Below, piece after piece: positions 1 through 13,300 of a DNA stretch of 64,000 bases. Source of the DNA: Cotesia glomerata (taxonomy: Eukaryota; Arthropoda; Insecta; Hymenoptera; Braconidae); NCBI RefSeq assembly GCF_020080835.1, contig NC_058164.1:24763510-24827509 (forward strand), given 5' to 3'. Within the stretch, counting starts at the first letter, position 1. Every line of letters starts with the position of its first letter. The notes under the pieces are model-generated. The model was not told where the DNA came from. It ran no database searches and saw only the letters and a program-made list of their open reading frames with translations. The translations under genes and the position numbers were made by a program.

Positions 1-2647
1 TGATTTTTATTAATTTTTATTAGTGGAATTGTTTGTGACACTAAAGTTGGTGGACATTTTGTTGTAAGTTTATAATAAAAATTAATTTAGCAGTTATTTG
101 ATAATTTTAAGAATTTTTTTAACAAATAAATTATTCAAAAAATTTGACATGTAGAAATTTTAATGAAAATTATATTAGCTGATTAGCCGACATCTAAAAA
201 TTAAAAAAATTTTTTAATAAAAACTATAAATGATATTTGTAAAAAATATTTTTTAGTTATAATTAAATATTTAATTAAGAAATCTCATTTGGAATGATTC
301 GAAAAGACGCGGGTTTAATCATTTCAAATCATCCCAAATTGTCAGGATGATTTGACTTTCAAACATAAATTTTACAACGAATCATTTTATATCATATCAA
401 ATAATAAAAAAATGTAATATTATTTTATGATTTAAAATGATTTGAAATGATTTCAACTTCCAAATCATTCTGAATAATATTGAATGATAAAATAATATTA
501 TAATTTCTGGTTTTCTAGATAATTTAAAATTATTTGAAATGATTTCAACTTCCAAATCATTTTGAATAATATTGAATCCGAACAAAAACAGTTTCACTGT
601 AAAAAAGTCGCGCCAAGTCCACGTTCATAAGACTATTAGGAAAAAAAAAAGATACAAAATAAAAAAATTAAAAAATCCAAGTAACCGATATGATTGTTTT
701 TGATTTTCGGAAATTAAAAAAAATTTTATTGTAAATTTAAAAATTAAAAAAAAAATTTTAGAACGTATTTAGTGTGCGTGGTTGCAAAATATTTTACTTT
801 TAATGAAATTCGTAAAATCTATTTACTAGGACTTTAATAGAAATTAATAGAAATTAATAGAAGTTAAATTTCAAGTTATTTTGAATTAATTTAAATCATA
901 ATTTTACAATTTTTAAGTATTTAAAATGAGCAATTCTAAATCATTTCGAGTTATTTTAAGTCATAAAGTTATGGTTCAAAATTATGGACAGCTAAGAATT
1001 TTGAATCATTTTAAATAATTTCAAATAATATAATTATGATTTAAAATCATATACTACTAAAAACTTTGAATAATTTTGAATAATACAATTATGATTCAAA
1101 ATGATTCAGAACTGAGAACTTTGAATCATTCTGAATAATTTTGAATAGTAAAATTATGATTTAAAATTATTCAGAACTAAGAACTTTGAATCATTCTGAA
1201 TAATTTTGAATAATAAAATTATGATTTAAAATTATTCGGAACTAAGAATTTTGAATCATTTTGAATAATTGTGAATCATAATTTTGTGATATCATACAAT
1301 ATGAAATTATTAAAATTTTTCGAATCATTCCAAATCATATTTCTTAATCAGGGATAATTGAAAAAAATTAAAAACGACGGCTAATTTTATTATTATAAAT
1401 TTTAATAAATAAAAAATTCAATTTTTTTTAAATAATTTTTTTGAACAAATTTGCTTGTTAAATAAAATTAAAAAATTGTCAAGTGACAAAAAGTTTAATA
1501 AAAAAATATGCGAAAATTGTGAAACTTAAATTAGCAGACATTTGAATATTTTTTATTTTTTTAATCAATAAAAACTAAGTAAAAAAATATTTTTAAAAAG
1601 TGTTATTTATAGTTTTAATTAAAAAAATTTTTGTGATTTGGAATTAAAAATTTAAATAGACATTTTGCGAATTTTTTTTTTTTAAATCTATAAAATTTTT
1701 TTGCAATAAAAAAATTTCTATTTTTTCAACTAAGGAATAAAATTGTTTAAAATTTCTAACAAAATTGAATTGAAATTTTTTTTTTAAAAAACAAATTTTT
1801 TCTTTCAGTTTACAAAAAAAATGACGTTTAAGTTAGCTTTAACGATTTTTAAATTGTCAATTGCGTCATACAAATCGTAATCTTTCCAATATTTCAAACA
1901 AATAAATTTGTTCTGACAAAATTATTTTTATAAAATTGCATATTTGATTATTTAAAATTTCTGCATGTCAATTTTATAAAAATTAAGTTAGCCGAGATTT
2001 AAAAATTTTTTGCATTTTTTTTAATGAAAAAATAATCATAAAAAAATAAAAATAAATTTTCATTTGCAAAAAATTGGAAAAACTTCGAGTGCAATTTAAA
2101 AAAAATATTGTTTTGTGCTAATTTAATGAATGAAAAAAAATCAAAAAATCAAAGATGTCAGCTAACTTTATTATTGTGTCAATTCTTTTTATAATTTATT
2201 TGTAAAAGGAAATTTTTCAACAAATCAATTACAATAAAAAAATCCTTCTAAAAATTATCACTTATAATTTTTATCAATTTTCACATATGGAATTTTTTAA
2301 TAAAATTTTTTTTTTGTAATAGTTTAATTGCCATATATTTAGCAATCTTATAAGATTCTAAAAAAATTTCATAAAAGTAAAGTTAGCCGACATTTTAATT
2401 AAAAAAATTTTTTTTTGATTATTAAATTAGAACAAAAAAATATTTTTTAAAAATTGCAGTTTTAGTTTTTAAAGTTTTTCACAAGTGAAAATTTTTTTTT
2501 AATCATTTTTTCAATAAAAAGAAATTCTAAAAATTTTTAAATGTCGGCTAACTTACTTTTAAAAAAAATTTCTAATGACTGTCAACTTCAGTGTCATAAA
2601 TATATGCTAAATTAATTTTCATCCAAAAACAAAGATACAAAAAAAAA
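1..2647. other. AT-rich repetitive flank, no gene seen
   Basis: Very AT-rich DNA with no supported coding frame. From about 890 to 1340, degenerate direct repeats of about 65 bp (AAGAACTTTGAATCATTCTG core) recur. A related unit (TGATTTCAACTTCCAAATCA) occurs twice between 430 and 580. The remainder is low-complexity A/T. Confidence 0.6.
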
Positions 2648-2649
2648 TA

Positions 2650-3453
2650 CCCTTGCAGTTTTGAGAATGCCGTAAAAATACCGTAATTTTTCGGCATTTA
2701 TGCTCATACCGTATATTTACCGTTATAATTCGGTAATAATGCGGTTAAACTATAGTTGTTTTGGCCAGTTTTTATACTGTAATTATCCAGTATATATACT
2801 GCACTTATGCTGTACAGTTACCAAAAATATACTATAAAATTACCGCATTAATGCCCAAATTTTACCCAAAAAATTCCAAATAATATATCATATCCGCAAA
2901 CTATTCGTAACGTGATTGGTCGAATATATCATAAGCATGAAAATATATGCAAACTCTATAGTCAGGCTATAGAGCAGGCTATAGGCTTGCGCGCGCAAAT
3001 TTGAATTCTAGTAATTATATTATTTAATTTTAAAAAAGCTTATCGTAAGATGGACGGTGTGGCTTAATGTACATATGTAGAATAAGCAAAAAGAAACTTT
3101 GTTATAGACCGGGTAGCTCAAATGGTAGAGTAGCCGGCATGTCTTCGGGTGGTTCTGGGTTCGAATCCCGGTCCGAGCCTTATTTAATTTTACACCATTT
3201 TTTAAATATGGTTTTAATACAATCATTTTACCACCTTATTACCATAAGTATGCCGCATTTTTAGCGTAAATGTATCGCATTTTGAGCGTAAATATTTCGC
3301 ATTATGAGCGTAAATTATTCGCATTTTTACGGTAAATTTTCCGTAATATTTCGATGAAAAAACTGACCAAAACAACCGGAAAAATTCTGAAAAAATACCG
3401 CATTAATACTGTATAACTGCGAAATTTTTTCGGCATTTACAAAACCGCTAGGG
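2650..3453. mobile_element. 804-bp TIR element with TA duplication, carrying a tRNA-like core
   Basis: The ends are inverted repeats: CCCTTGCAGTTTTGAGAATG at the left and CCCTAGCGGTTTTGTAAATG as the reverse complement of the right end, 19 of 23 matching through ATGCCG. Both ends are flanked by TA, as in Tc1/mariner insertions. A second inverted pair (GTTGTTTTGGCCAGTTTTT near 2755, its complement near 3360) lies inside. No transposase is present, so the element is non-autonomous. Confidence 0.7.
3107..3179 (+). pseudogene. tRNA-like sequence (tRNA pseudogene or tRNA-derived)
   Basis: It contains an A box (TAGCTCAAATGGTAGAG) and a perfect B box (GGTTCGAATCC). The D stem (GCTC/GAGT) and T stem (CTGGG/CCCGG) pair fully. 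The acceptor stem pairs 5 of 7 and the anticodon stem 4 of 5. The anticodon would be TGT, but the base before it is A rather than the near-invariant T. A functional tRNA is therefore unlikely, though the internal Pol III promoter looks intact. Confidence 0.6.
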
Positions 3454-3455
3454 TA

Positions 3456-4819
3456 AGAGGTCATAAAATGTTGATAAAAAAAAGAAGATATTTACATCGT
3501 ATAAGGTATGTTATTTATTATATCTTATGTACATTCATCTGACAACACCATAGGAAAAAAGTATCTTTCAAACACATTTCAGAATTGCTTGCGTTTTAAC
3601 TCCCCCACTCGTCTTAACACTATTTGTTTGTTTATAATTAATTATTTACTTTATCCATTTATTTATTTATTTATTTATTTATTACTTTATTTTGTTCGTT
3701 TGTCTTATAATTTATTATTTCTGGCATTAATTTAATTATGGTACAATAAAGAGTGGCATTTATTAAGTGAACAAAAAAAAGTATGAGCTGTTTGTAAGTA
3801 TTACGGGACGGTACCTGTTTGTTCGTTTCATATCTCGTTTATCAATCATCATCTTCATCATATTCCTCAATATCAATATCACCCTCATCTCCTTCAATAT
3901 TATCATTATCATATCAAGCAATATCAATTCAAAATTCATTTACGAAGCAGGTACTTTGGCAAAGTTCGCTGTAATTATTCGTTAATTCGGTAAATTAATT
4001 AGACCGCGGAACTTAATTTCTTTTTTTTATAATTTTACAAGTCTGAAATGTTTTGCCTCTCTCATTTAAACAAACCATTTTTTTTTTTAATTATTAAATA
4101 AATAAATAATTGAGGCGTAAGGAATTAAGTAACGTGCGTACAATAAATCATTCTTATTTTTCCATTCAAAGCCTTCGACATTTCTTCTTCATTTTTTTTT
4201 TTTTTGATTTAATCTTCAATATAATTTCAATTAAAAATTATTTTTGACTAAGCATACTTGCCATTTATATTAATTTATATAATTTATAAAATTTTCATTA
4301 TTTCTTTTTTTATTACAATTAAACGAAAAAAAAACTTTACGTTAAACGTAAAGCTCAAAAATTTTATAATTATTGAAAGTTTTATTTATTATTTATTTAT
4401 TTATTTTATAAAACTTTCAATTATAATTATATACATCTTTGAATCAGGCTTTTGAATATATTTTTAAATTAATTTTTATTAAATATTGATAGAAGGATTT
4501 AATAAGATTTAGTAATAATTACTAAATAATTTATTAAAGCCAATTTCTTTCCACCAAATAAATATTTAGTAGTATTTAATAAAGGATTTATTGCTTCGCA
4601 ATAAATCGTATATTGATTATAAAAAAATTCATTTTTTTAATCAATTTAATTAATTTTAGCGTACCTAATTTTTTTACTCAAAATAATTAAAGTAAATAAT
4701 TTTAAGTAAAAATATTAGGTATTTATAAGGAAAATAATCTTGTTAAATTAAAATTTTTTAGAGACATTTATAAAATTTTAAATTAAACTAGTTTTTAAGA
4801 TATCAATAATATTTATTAT
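3456..4819. other. AT-rich stretch, nothing recognised
   Basis: Low-complexity A/T sequence with short TTTATTTATT runs (3655-3690) and ATCATC runs. There are open frames but no coding signature. Confidence 0.5.
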
Positions 4820-5275
4820 AAAAAGAATAGGAAAATTTTGGTTCAAGGATAGTCGAATAAAACAAGTTTTTTAAGTGAAATTTAGAGTCTAGATGCATAA
4901 TTAAGAAATGATCTTGTATCTTGTGAACTATTGACATTTTTAAATATATAAGCTCATCTTGATGCTACACTCATCGAAACCTTTCATTTGAGTACCCACA
5001 TCAATTTTTCATATATTTTATATATTTTATATATATGTATATATGAAAAATATATGAAAAATTGATGTGGGTACTTAAATAAAAAGTATCGGTGAGTGTA
5101 ACATTAAAATGAGTTTATATCTTAAAAAGTTTCAATAATTGAGAAATGAACTTGTATCTTGTGGACTATTGACATTTTTAAAGATATAAGCTCACCCCGA
5201 TGTTACACTCATCGAGACCTTTAATTTGAGTACCCACATCAATTTTTCATATATTTTATATATTTATATATATTA

Positions 5276-5311
<36 letters not shown>

Positions 5312-6060
5312 TATGCTGCTATATATATATATATATATCAATATATATATCTATATTAATATATATGTCTGCTGCTATATATCTATCTATGCTGTCTGCC
5401 ACATATATATATATATATATATATATGCTATATATATATATATATATATATCTATATATGAAAAACTGATGTGGGTACTTAAATAAAAGGTCTCGATGAG
5501 TGTAACACTAAAATGAGTTTATATCTTAAAAAATGTCAATAATTAAGAAATGAGCTTGTATCTTGTGAACCATTAACATTTTTAAAGATATAAGCTCATC
5601 CCGATGTTACACTCATCAAGACCTTATATTAGAGTACCCACATCAATTTTTCATATATTTTATATATTTATATATATGAAATATATGTAAATATATGAAA
5701 AATTGATGTGGGTACTTAAATAAAAGGTCTCGATGAGTGTAACACTAAAATGAGTTTATATCTAAAAAAATCTCAATAATTAAGAAATGACCTTGTATCT
5801 TGTGAACTATTGACATTTTTAAAGATATAAGCTCATCCTGATGTTACACTCATCGAGACCTTTTATTTGAGTACCCACATCAATTTTTCATATATTTACA
5901 TATATTTCATATATTTATATATATTATATATGAAAAATATATAAAAATGCATGTGGGTACTCAAATGAATGCTCTTCATGAGAGTAACATCAAGATGAGC
6001 TTATATCTTTAAAAACGTAAATATTTAAGAAATTACAGTGCAATTTAACAAATATCTTGT
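4820..6060. repeat. hairpin-module repeat, four modules
   Basis: Four tandem modules each consist of a left arm (TTGTATCTTGTGAACTATTG ... GAGTACCCACATCAATTTTT), an AT-microsatellite loop, and a right arm that is its complement (GATGTGGGTACTTAAATAAA ... GAGTGTAACA). Each would fold into a hairpin of more than 100 bp. Related copies lie at 19655-20862 (one module) and 61585-62345 (two modules). Confidence 0.8.
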
Positions 6061-6607
6061 GAAATATTTAGTACCTACTAAATATTATTTGAAGGAAATA
6101 AATATTTATTTCCTTGTAATAAGGCTTTATTCATTTATTAAACTGTAACAAATAATATTGATGGGTAAAAAATATTTTTTTTTTCCAAATAAATAAATAA
6201 AAATTTTTTTACTAAATCAGTTTAGTTTTCCGAACTAAATCCTTCTATCAGTGAACGGACAGTACGGATTCGAGATCATGGTACTCGTTAATTATCTCTA
6301 CGATTGTATTCTTCGTTATTAAAAACACTTTTTTATTAATACGAACATTTAGGAAGATTGCGCTAATTCCTAATTATTTTTTTTTTTTAACATTTTCTAT
6401 AAAATTTGAAGAGTATTTCACTTATTGCTTTGTCAATTATTACTTTTTTCTTTACAATCGCTCAAATTTTCGGTGAGAAAAAAATAAAACCACCGCTTTT
6501 ATTTTAAAAATAATAATAAATAATAATAATAATAATATTAATAAATATTTAATCAAAAATTTAAATTTATGATATGTTCTTTTAGAACACCCTACGCTTT
6601 AGATTTA

Positions 6608-6790
6608 GTGCAAAAGTACGCTGTTAATTATTTCTTCTCTTAAAATAATTACACTAATTTTAAATCGACAATAAATAAAAATATTAAAATAAAATTTAAC
6701 TAAAAAAAAAAATAAAATTTTTTAAATTTACTCCCACGGGATTCGAACCCGGCTCCTTCTGAATAATAATTATCAAGCGTACTTTTGCAC
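6608..6790. mobile_element. 183-bp TIR element with B-box
   Basis: Perfect 15-bp terminal inverted repeats, GTGCAAAAGTACGCT at 6608-6622 and AGCGTACTTTTGCAC at 6776-6790. On the minus strand near 6730-6756 it carries a GGGTTCGAATCCC Pol III B-box arm, with no matching tRNA 5' half. Confidence 0.55.
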
Positions 6791-7419
6791 CGTGAAAAAG
6801 GAAACAATATACAAACAAGAGTCGGCAGTGGCCAGAGGGCAGTTTAATTTGTAAAATGATCTTGTTTGAAGGTTATGTTGATACAAAGTAACCCAACGAA
6901 GAAATAAATACAAACATTCGAATCTTAGACTTAGAGGTTGGCACGGAAACACTTCCACTTGCGATTCTTGCGATTCTTGCGAATGCTAAAGCAATTTTAC
7001 AATAAAAAATATTAATAATAATAATTATAACTATTTAAGTTTACTCTCACACATGGATCACAGATTACACGCACTCCATCTTTCATCTCTGAAAGCGTTC
7101 AATTAAGCTTTTACAATTAATTAAGAATTACATATATTCATATATTCATACTTTATATTCATATATTTTTATTTTTATTTATATATATTTATTTAGATTT
7201 ATATACTTTTTATATATATTTATAATAGAGTATTTAGGTCGCCGAATAGTTTCCAAGACTTTTAGGCTGGTGGTTTTTGCTCACCGATTTATTACAGTTT
7301 TAAATATTTTAGATTTCTTTTTTGTTTTTAAATTGTCTTCAAAAAGTATGGTTAGTTTTTAAAAAAATTTTTTTTAATAAAAATTGTACAATATTAATTG
7401 TTTCATAAATTATTTAGTT

Positions 7420-9500
7420 AATTTTAAGGTTAAACAAAGAAGAAAAGATTTAAAACAAGAAAATTCACATTTAGAATTTTTATCTTGTAATAAACAATAA
7501 ATTAAAGGTAATAAATGGAAGAACAAGTTTAATGTTAAATATTTCTTCTTTGTTTGAAGTTATCTTCACAAAATTATAATGAAATTTAACTATTAATATC
7601 TTTACTAAAAAATTACACTAAATTTCTTCTTATGAAACACATTTAAATTAAATTTTGAGGTTAAACAAAGAATCTAAAACAAATTAAGTTACTTTGTTTA
7701 ACAAGAATTTATTAACTTCAATTATAATCTTAAAAATTTCAAACAATTTAATAAAAAATTACTATTGTTTCTTTGAAACCTCAAAATATACAAAGTAGTA
7801 TTTTATTGTTTGTATCAGTGAAGATAAAAATTTTTGTTTTTGTAACAATGAAGACAGAGACAACAAACAAGAAATTGTTAATTTTATTTATAATATCTTA
7901 AAAATGTCAAACAATCTAATCAAAAATTACTATTGTTTTCGTAACCTCAAAATATAGCAAGTAGTATTTCATTGTTGGTATTAATGAAGATAAAAATGTT
8001 TGTTTTTGTAACACTGAAGACATAGACAGCATAAATTTTAAAAAGATTTAATTTAAGTTATACAAAGAAAGAATTTAGAACAAAAACAAAACTTTGTTTC
8101 ACAAAAAAAATGTTAACTTTGTTTTCAACCTCAAAAATTTCTTTAAATTTGTCAAATATTCTAACCAAAAATTAAGATTGTATCTTTTTAACCTCACAAA
8201 ATACATTGTTTGTGTTAAAGAAGATTATTATTAACACTGAAGACATAATTTTGTATTAGAAACTACAAAATAAGTGACAATTTTTGTAATTAACCTTTCA
8301 ATAATCTTCTTTTCTTGAAAATGTCAAACAATCTAACCAAAAATCACTATTGTTTCTCCGTAACCTCAAAATATACAAAGTAGTATCATTGTTTGTATCA
8401 ATGAAGATAAAAATTTTTGTTTTTGTAACACTGAAGACATAGACAACATAAATTTAAATAAAATTTAATTTGTTGAGCAAGCCATAAAATTATAGTTTTA
8501 CAAAAATGTAATTTATAACAAAAACAAAAGATTTTTTCATAGAAAAAAATGTGAGCTTTGCTTATAACCTCAAAAATATCTTCAAATTTGTCAAATATTC
8601 TAACCAAAAATTACAATTGTATTTTTTTAACCTCACACAATATAAACATTGTTTTTGTCAAAGAAGATTATTATTAACTCTGAAGAAATAAATAATTTTG
8701 TGTTAAAAAAATAAAATAATATTGTATTAAAATATATTTGTGATAAAAAATAAAATAATTTTTATGAAAAATTTTGAATTAAAATCTAACAGCAAAAGTG
8801 AAGAAATAAATGATATTTCTTGTTTTTCGAACACTGAAGACATAGACAAGATAAATTTAAAAAAGCTTTAATTTGTTGAACAAGCCATAAAATTTCAGTT
8901 ATACAATGAAACAATTTAGAACAAAAACAAAGCTTTGTTTCATAAAAAAAATGTTAACTTTGTTTATATAACCTCCAAAATTTCTTTAAATTTGTCAAAA
9001 ATTCTAATCAAAAATCAAAATTGTATTTTTTTAACCTCATAAGATACAAATATTGTTTTTGTAATAGAAGATTATTATTAACACTGAAGAAATAATTTTT
9101 TATTAAAAATTAACACCATAAGTGAAGAAATAAATGACAATTTTTGTGACTAACCTAACAATGAAGACATAGACAACATAAATTCAAAAAAAATTTAATT
9201 TTTTGAACAAGCCATAAAATTTCTAAACTTTGTTCTACAAAAAAATGTTAACGTTGTTTATAACCTCAAAAATTTTTTTAAATTTGTTGAATATTCTAAC
9301 CAAAAATTAAGATTGTATTTTTTTAACCTCACAAAATACAAATATTGTTTTTGTCAAAGAAGATTATTATTTACACTGAAAAAAATAAAGTAATATTGTA
9401 TTAAAAAATAAATTAATATTGGATTAAAAAATAAAAATAATTTGTATTAAAAACTAACATTAAAAGTGAAGATATAACTGACAATTTTTGCAAATAACCT
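7420..9500. repeat. complex tandem array, about 400-bp degenerate units
   Basis: The phrases GAAGACATAGACAACATAAA, TTGAACAAGCCATAAAATTT, TCTAACCAAAAAT and AAGAAGATTATTATTAACAC return in the same order several times across this block, in units of roughly 400 bp with internal deletions. No long open frame persists. It lies in the 3' flank of Eph. Confidence 0.7.
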
Positions 9501-9882
9501 TCTAATGATCTTTTTAAAATTTTTTTTCGGGGATTCCCCTTACAGTGCTGCCACCAGAAGGTTAAATTAATAACTAATATTTAAAACTGTAATACCGACG
9601 CATAACCTCAAATTTGAGCAATTGTTTTCTACCTTAATTATTTTATTTTTTTAATGACTTAAAGACTGTTAGGCCTCAACTCCTCGGTTTTAATATCGTG
9701 TCGTGAAATACAGCTTCAACAATAAAAAAAATGAATAAAATATTTATAAAATAGATAAGAACCAAGTAGCCAAAAAGCCATCGAAGTAGAAAAGACTTAA
9801 TCTGACAAATGAGGCAGTGATTGCTTTGTTTATTTATCTTCTTCTTTTAAATATTTAAAAACCAATCATTAAATATTTATAT

Positions 9883-9888
9883 TTTATT
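9883..9888 (-). terminator. possible Eph polyadenylation signal
   Basis: The first AATAAA on the minus strand after the Eph stop, about 150 nt downstream. The sequence is so AT-rich that such hexamers are expected by chance, and the true 3' end could be further down. Confidence 0.3.
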
Positions 9889-10040
9889 TAAATACTTTTC
9901 TGGTTCCTGGACTTGGCTCAGCCAAGGTGGAATGTCATCATCTTCATCTTCTTTAATCATTAATAATAATATTAATATTTATAATAATAAAATAATAATT
10001 AATAATAATAAAAATCAAATGTTTGTTTCAGATTGGAGGA

Positions 10041-10305
10041 TCAGACGAGAAAGCCCTGGGAGGTGGCGGACATCTGGGCTCTCAGGGCGGTCACACTGTT
10101 CATTATCTTCTTCTGGTGCCCGACGAGGGTGATCCCGAGAGCCGTCAGCTCCTGGACTGTCACTCTGGCGGCTGCTTCCAGGGTGGTCACTCCGGCTCGC
10201 TCGAAACTCTCCAAGTACCGGGACATCTTTATGGAAGCCAGCCACTCCGACACTGACGTCAGCTGGGTCAGGTCGATCGCGTCCGGGGCCAGTGGATTTG
10301 CTCCC
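10041..10305 (-). CDS. Eph: Eph last exon: SAM domain and C-terminus
   Basis: Encodes residues 894-980 and the TGA at 10043-10041. It begins GANPLAPDAIDLTQL after the acceptor GGGATTCACAG. SAM then follows: SVSEWLASIKMSRYLESFE, AGVTTLEAAARVT, ELTALGITLVGHQKKIM. Y923 matches the conserved SAM tyrosine. The protein ends SQGFLV, with F at -2 and V at 0, a class II PDZ ligand. It is 265 nt, phase 2 in. Overlapping plus-strand frames are shadows. Confidence 0.97.
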
Positions 10306-13300
10306 CTGTGAATCCCATTTTAATTAACTTATCAGCCACGAGATTTACGCTGGAACCTGGGACAAGGGCTCGAGGGTCAAGGTTACTAATTTTGGAAGGT
10401 CAGGAGTTCACTTTTTTGGTAAGTAATATTTTATTTTATATTTTTTTTTTATTATTTTAGAAAATTTTTTCCAAAAATAATTTTTTAATAAATTTTTTGT
10501 CATAAAATTTTTATAAAATTAAAAAAAAAAAACAAATTTTAGATCATTTTTATTGAATTAAAAAAAAAAAAGAAATTTATTAAATTCTTTATTAAAAAGA
10601 TGTGACATTTTTATTGTTGTCGCTTTTCGTTGCTATGGTGATCACTTTGGTAATGGTTATCATAGCAACGGTTACTATGGCAACGGTTACCATAGCAACG
10701 GTTGCCACGGCAACGGTAACTATGGCAACGGTAACCATAGTAACCGTGACTATGGCAACGGTTGCCAAAACAACGGTAACCATAGCAATGGTTGCCACGG
10801 CAACGGTAACCATGGCAATGGTAACCATAACAACCGTTACTATGGCAACGGTAACCTTTTTGTTGCTATGGTGACCACTTTGGCAACGGTTACCATAGCA
10901 TACGGTTGCTATGGTAACCGTTACTGTAGCAACGGTTACTATGACAACAGTTACCATAGCAACGGTTACCATAGAAACTGTTACTATAGCAACGGTAACT
11001 ATGGCAACGGTTACCATAGCAACGGTTAATATGACAACTGTTACTATGGCAACGGTTAAATATTAATAAATAAAATTTGTAAAAATATTGATTAATTAAA
11101 TTGTCAATAATAATCATTTTGACAGAAACCCGGAAAGCGCGTTCAATTTTCTAGTTTTATAAATTGTCGCTTTTCGTTGCTATGGTGACCTTTTTGGCAA
11201 CGGTTACCATAGCAACGGTAACTATGGCAATGGTAACCATAGCAACCGTTACTATGGCAACCTTTTTGTTGTTATGGTGACCACTTTGGCAACGGTTACC
11301 ATAGCAACGGTTGCTATGGTAACCGTTACTGTAGCAACGGTTACCATAGAAACTGTTACTATAGCAACGGTTACCATAGCAACGGTTAATATGACAACTG
11401 TTACTATGGCAACGGTTAAATATTAATAAATAAAATTTGTAAAAATATTGATTAATTAAATTGTCAATAATAATCATTTTGATAGAAGCCCGGAAAGCCG
11501 GTTCAATTTTCTAGTTTTATAAATTGTCGCTTTTCGTTGCTATGGTGACCACTTTGGCAACGGTTACTATAGCAACGGTTTCTATGGCAACGATTACCAT
11601 AGCAACGGTTAAATATTAATAAGTAAAATTTGTAAATATATTAATCAATTAAATTGTCAATAATAAATATTTTGACAGAAGCACGCAAAGCGCGTTCAAT
11701 TTTCTAGTTTTATAAATTTTACTAAAATTAAAAAAAATTATTTTTTATTAAAAAAAATTGTTTAATTATTTTTAAAAATTATATATTCCAAATTCTTGAT
11801 TTTTAATTAAATTTCACTAGAAATTTGAATAGCGTGCTATGCGCGCGCCATAAATTTAACCAATAATAAACTGTTACTCGTTTTTTTGTAAGTTTTGAGC
11901 TATGACTAACTTCAAGACTCATGTATTTTAATTTAGAAAATAAAATTATTTATTAAAAAAAAAATTCAGTAACTGAGAACGAAGTTTGAGATTAGTCCAA
12001 CGAGCAAAGAGTGTGCGCTCACACACGAGCCGCAGAACTTTTCTCCTCTCAGTTAATTAAAAATTCAAAATTCATAAAATTATTTATAACTTTTTGAGAT
12101 AAAAATAAGTAAAAATTAATTAAAAAAAAATTAATTTACAAATTAATAAAAATTTTCTCAAAAAAGTGAAAACCTGACATTAATAATAAGAATATAAAGG
12201 AGTATATACAATAAATAAAAGGTCAGTGAGGTAACTCCTAAATCTCAAGATTCATTTAAATTATTTATTGATCAGGTTCATATCAGGATTATAATTAATG
12301 AATTAATAAAAAAAAATAAACAAACATCAAGTCTTTAGGATATGTATAAAATATTTACATACGAGAAACCCTCAGATTTCTCTCTAGCATATTAATTATA
12401 TTATTTACACTATAAGGAAGAGAATTTAAACATGGTTCTTAATAGTTAACAATAAAATCCATTAATTAAATATACAATAAATATTCAAATTTACAGTTTA
12501 GGTTTTAACCTAGTTCTAGTTCGACAATGTCGTATTTGCCACAAAAACTAAATCATAATAATAATAATAATTTATCAATTAAAACAACTAAAATACATTA
12601 AGCTAACGAAAGTGCGTATGAAGCAAGCAGTGCTTAAATAATACAGGGTAGGGTCAAGCATTTCTATGAAAAACTCAAATATCAAAACCTTAAGAAGCAA
12701 AAAAATTAAAATTTACACAGAAAGAAAAATTTCTTGGCTGAAAATTCTTGGCTCAAGAAAACTTGTCAGTCAGAAAACTTTTTCTTTAAATTTTATTCTT
12801 GGTGGTAATTTTTTTTTAATTCAAATTATCATTAATACATGATACAATAAATTTTTATATTTGATCAAGATTTTTAGATACTTTAGGGAAGCAGCGCCAC
12901 CTAGAGAAATTTTCTCACCTTGAGAAAATTTTTCTCTTGAATATTTGAATCGTTTATTTGAGAAACCCCATAAGTCATATTTTTTTCGAAATCGGGTTTA
13001 TTGCATTTTTCGGTTCTTAAAATTTCCCCTCACTTATACCAGCACCAAAAAATATTAAATCCGCGTTCAAAACCTAACCAATCGGTCGATATAAATCTCG
13101 TTTAGTTGAGAAACCCCATAAGTCAGTGACTTATGGGGTTTTTCGAATAAACATTCAATTTCAAAATTCTAAAAATAAATTTTTTTTTGTTTTTATTTTT
13201 AAAAAAACTTCTTCTGAGAAGAAAAATTCAGTTCAATGTAAAATATTTAAATTTTAATAATTTTCATAGAGTGGGTTTAAAAAAATTAAATTAAATTATT

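Noticed and set aside
3107..3179. Functional tRNA-Thr (TGT)
   Set aside because: Acceptor and anticodon stem mismatches and an A at position 33; kept only as a tRNA-like sequence.
5226..5486. YIYIYI-rich frames here and at 45295-45820 and 62078-62281
   Set aside because: Translations of AT microsatellites.
10592..11477. Long frames reading VTVAIVTVA-like repeats on both strands
   Set aside because: They are translations of the 15-bp minisatellite; the unit is a multiple of three, so all frames stay open.
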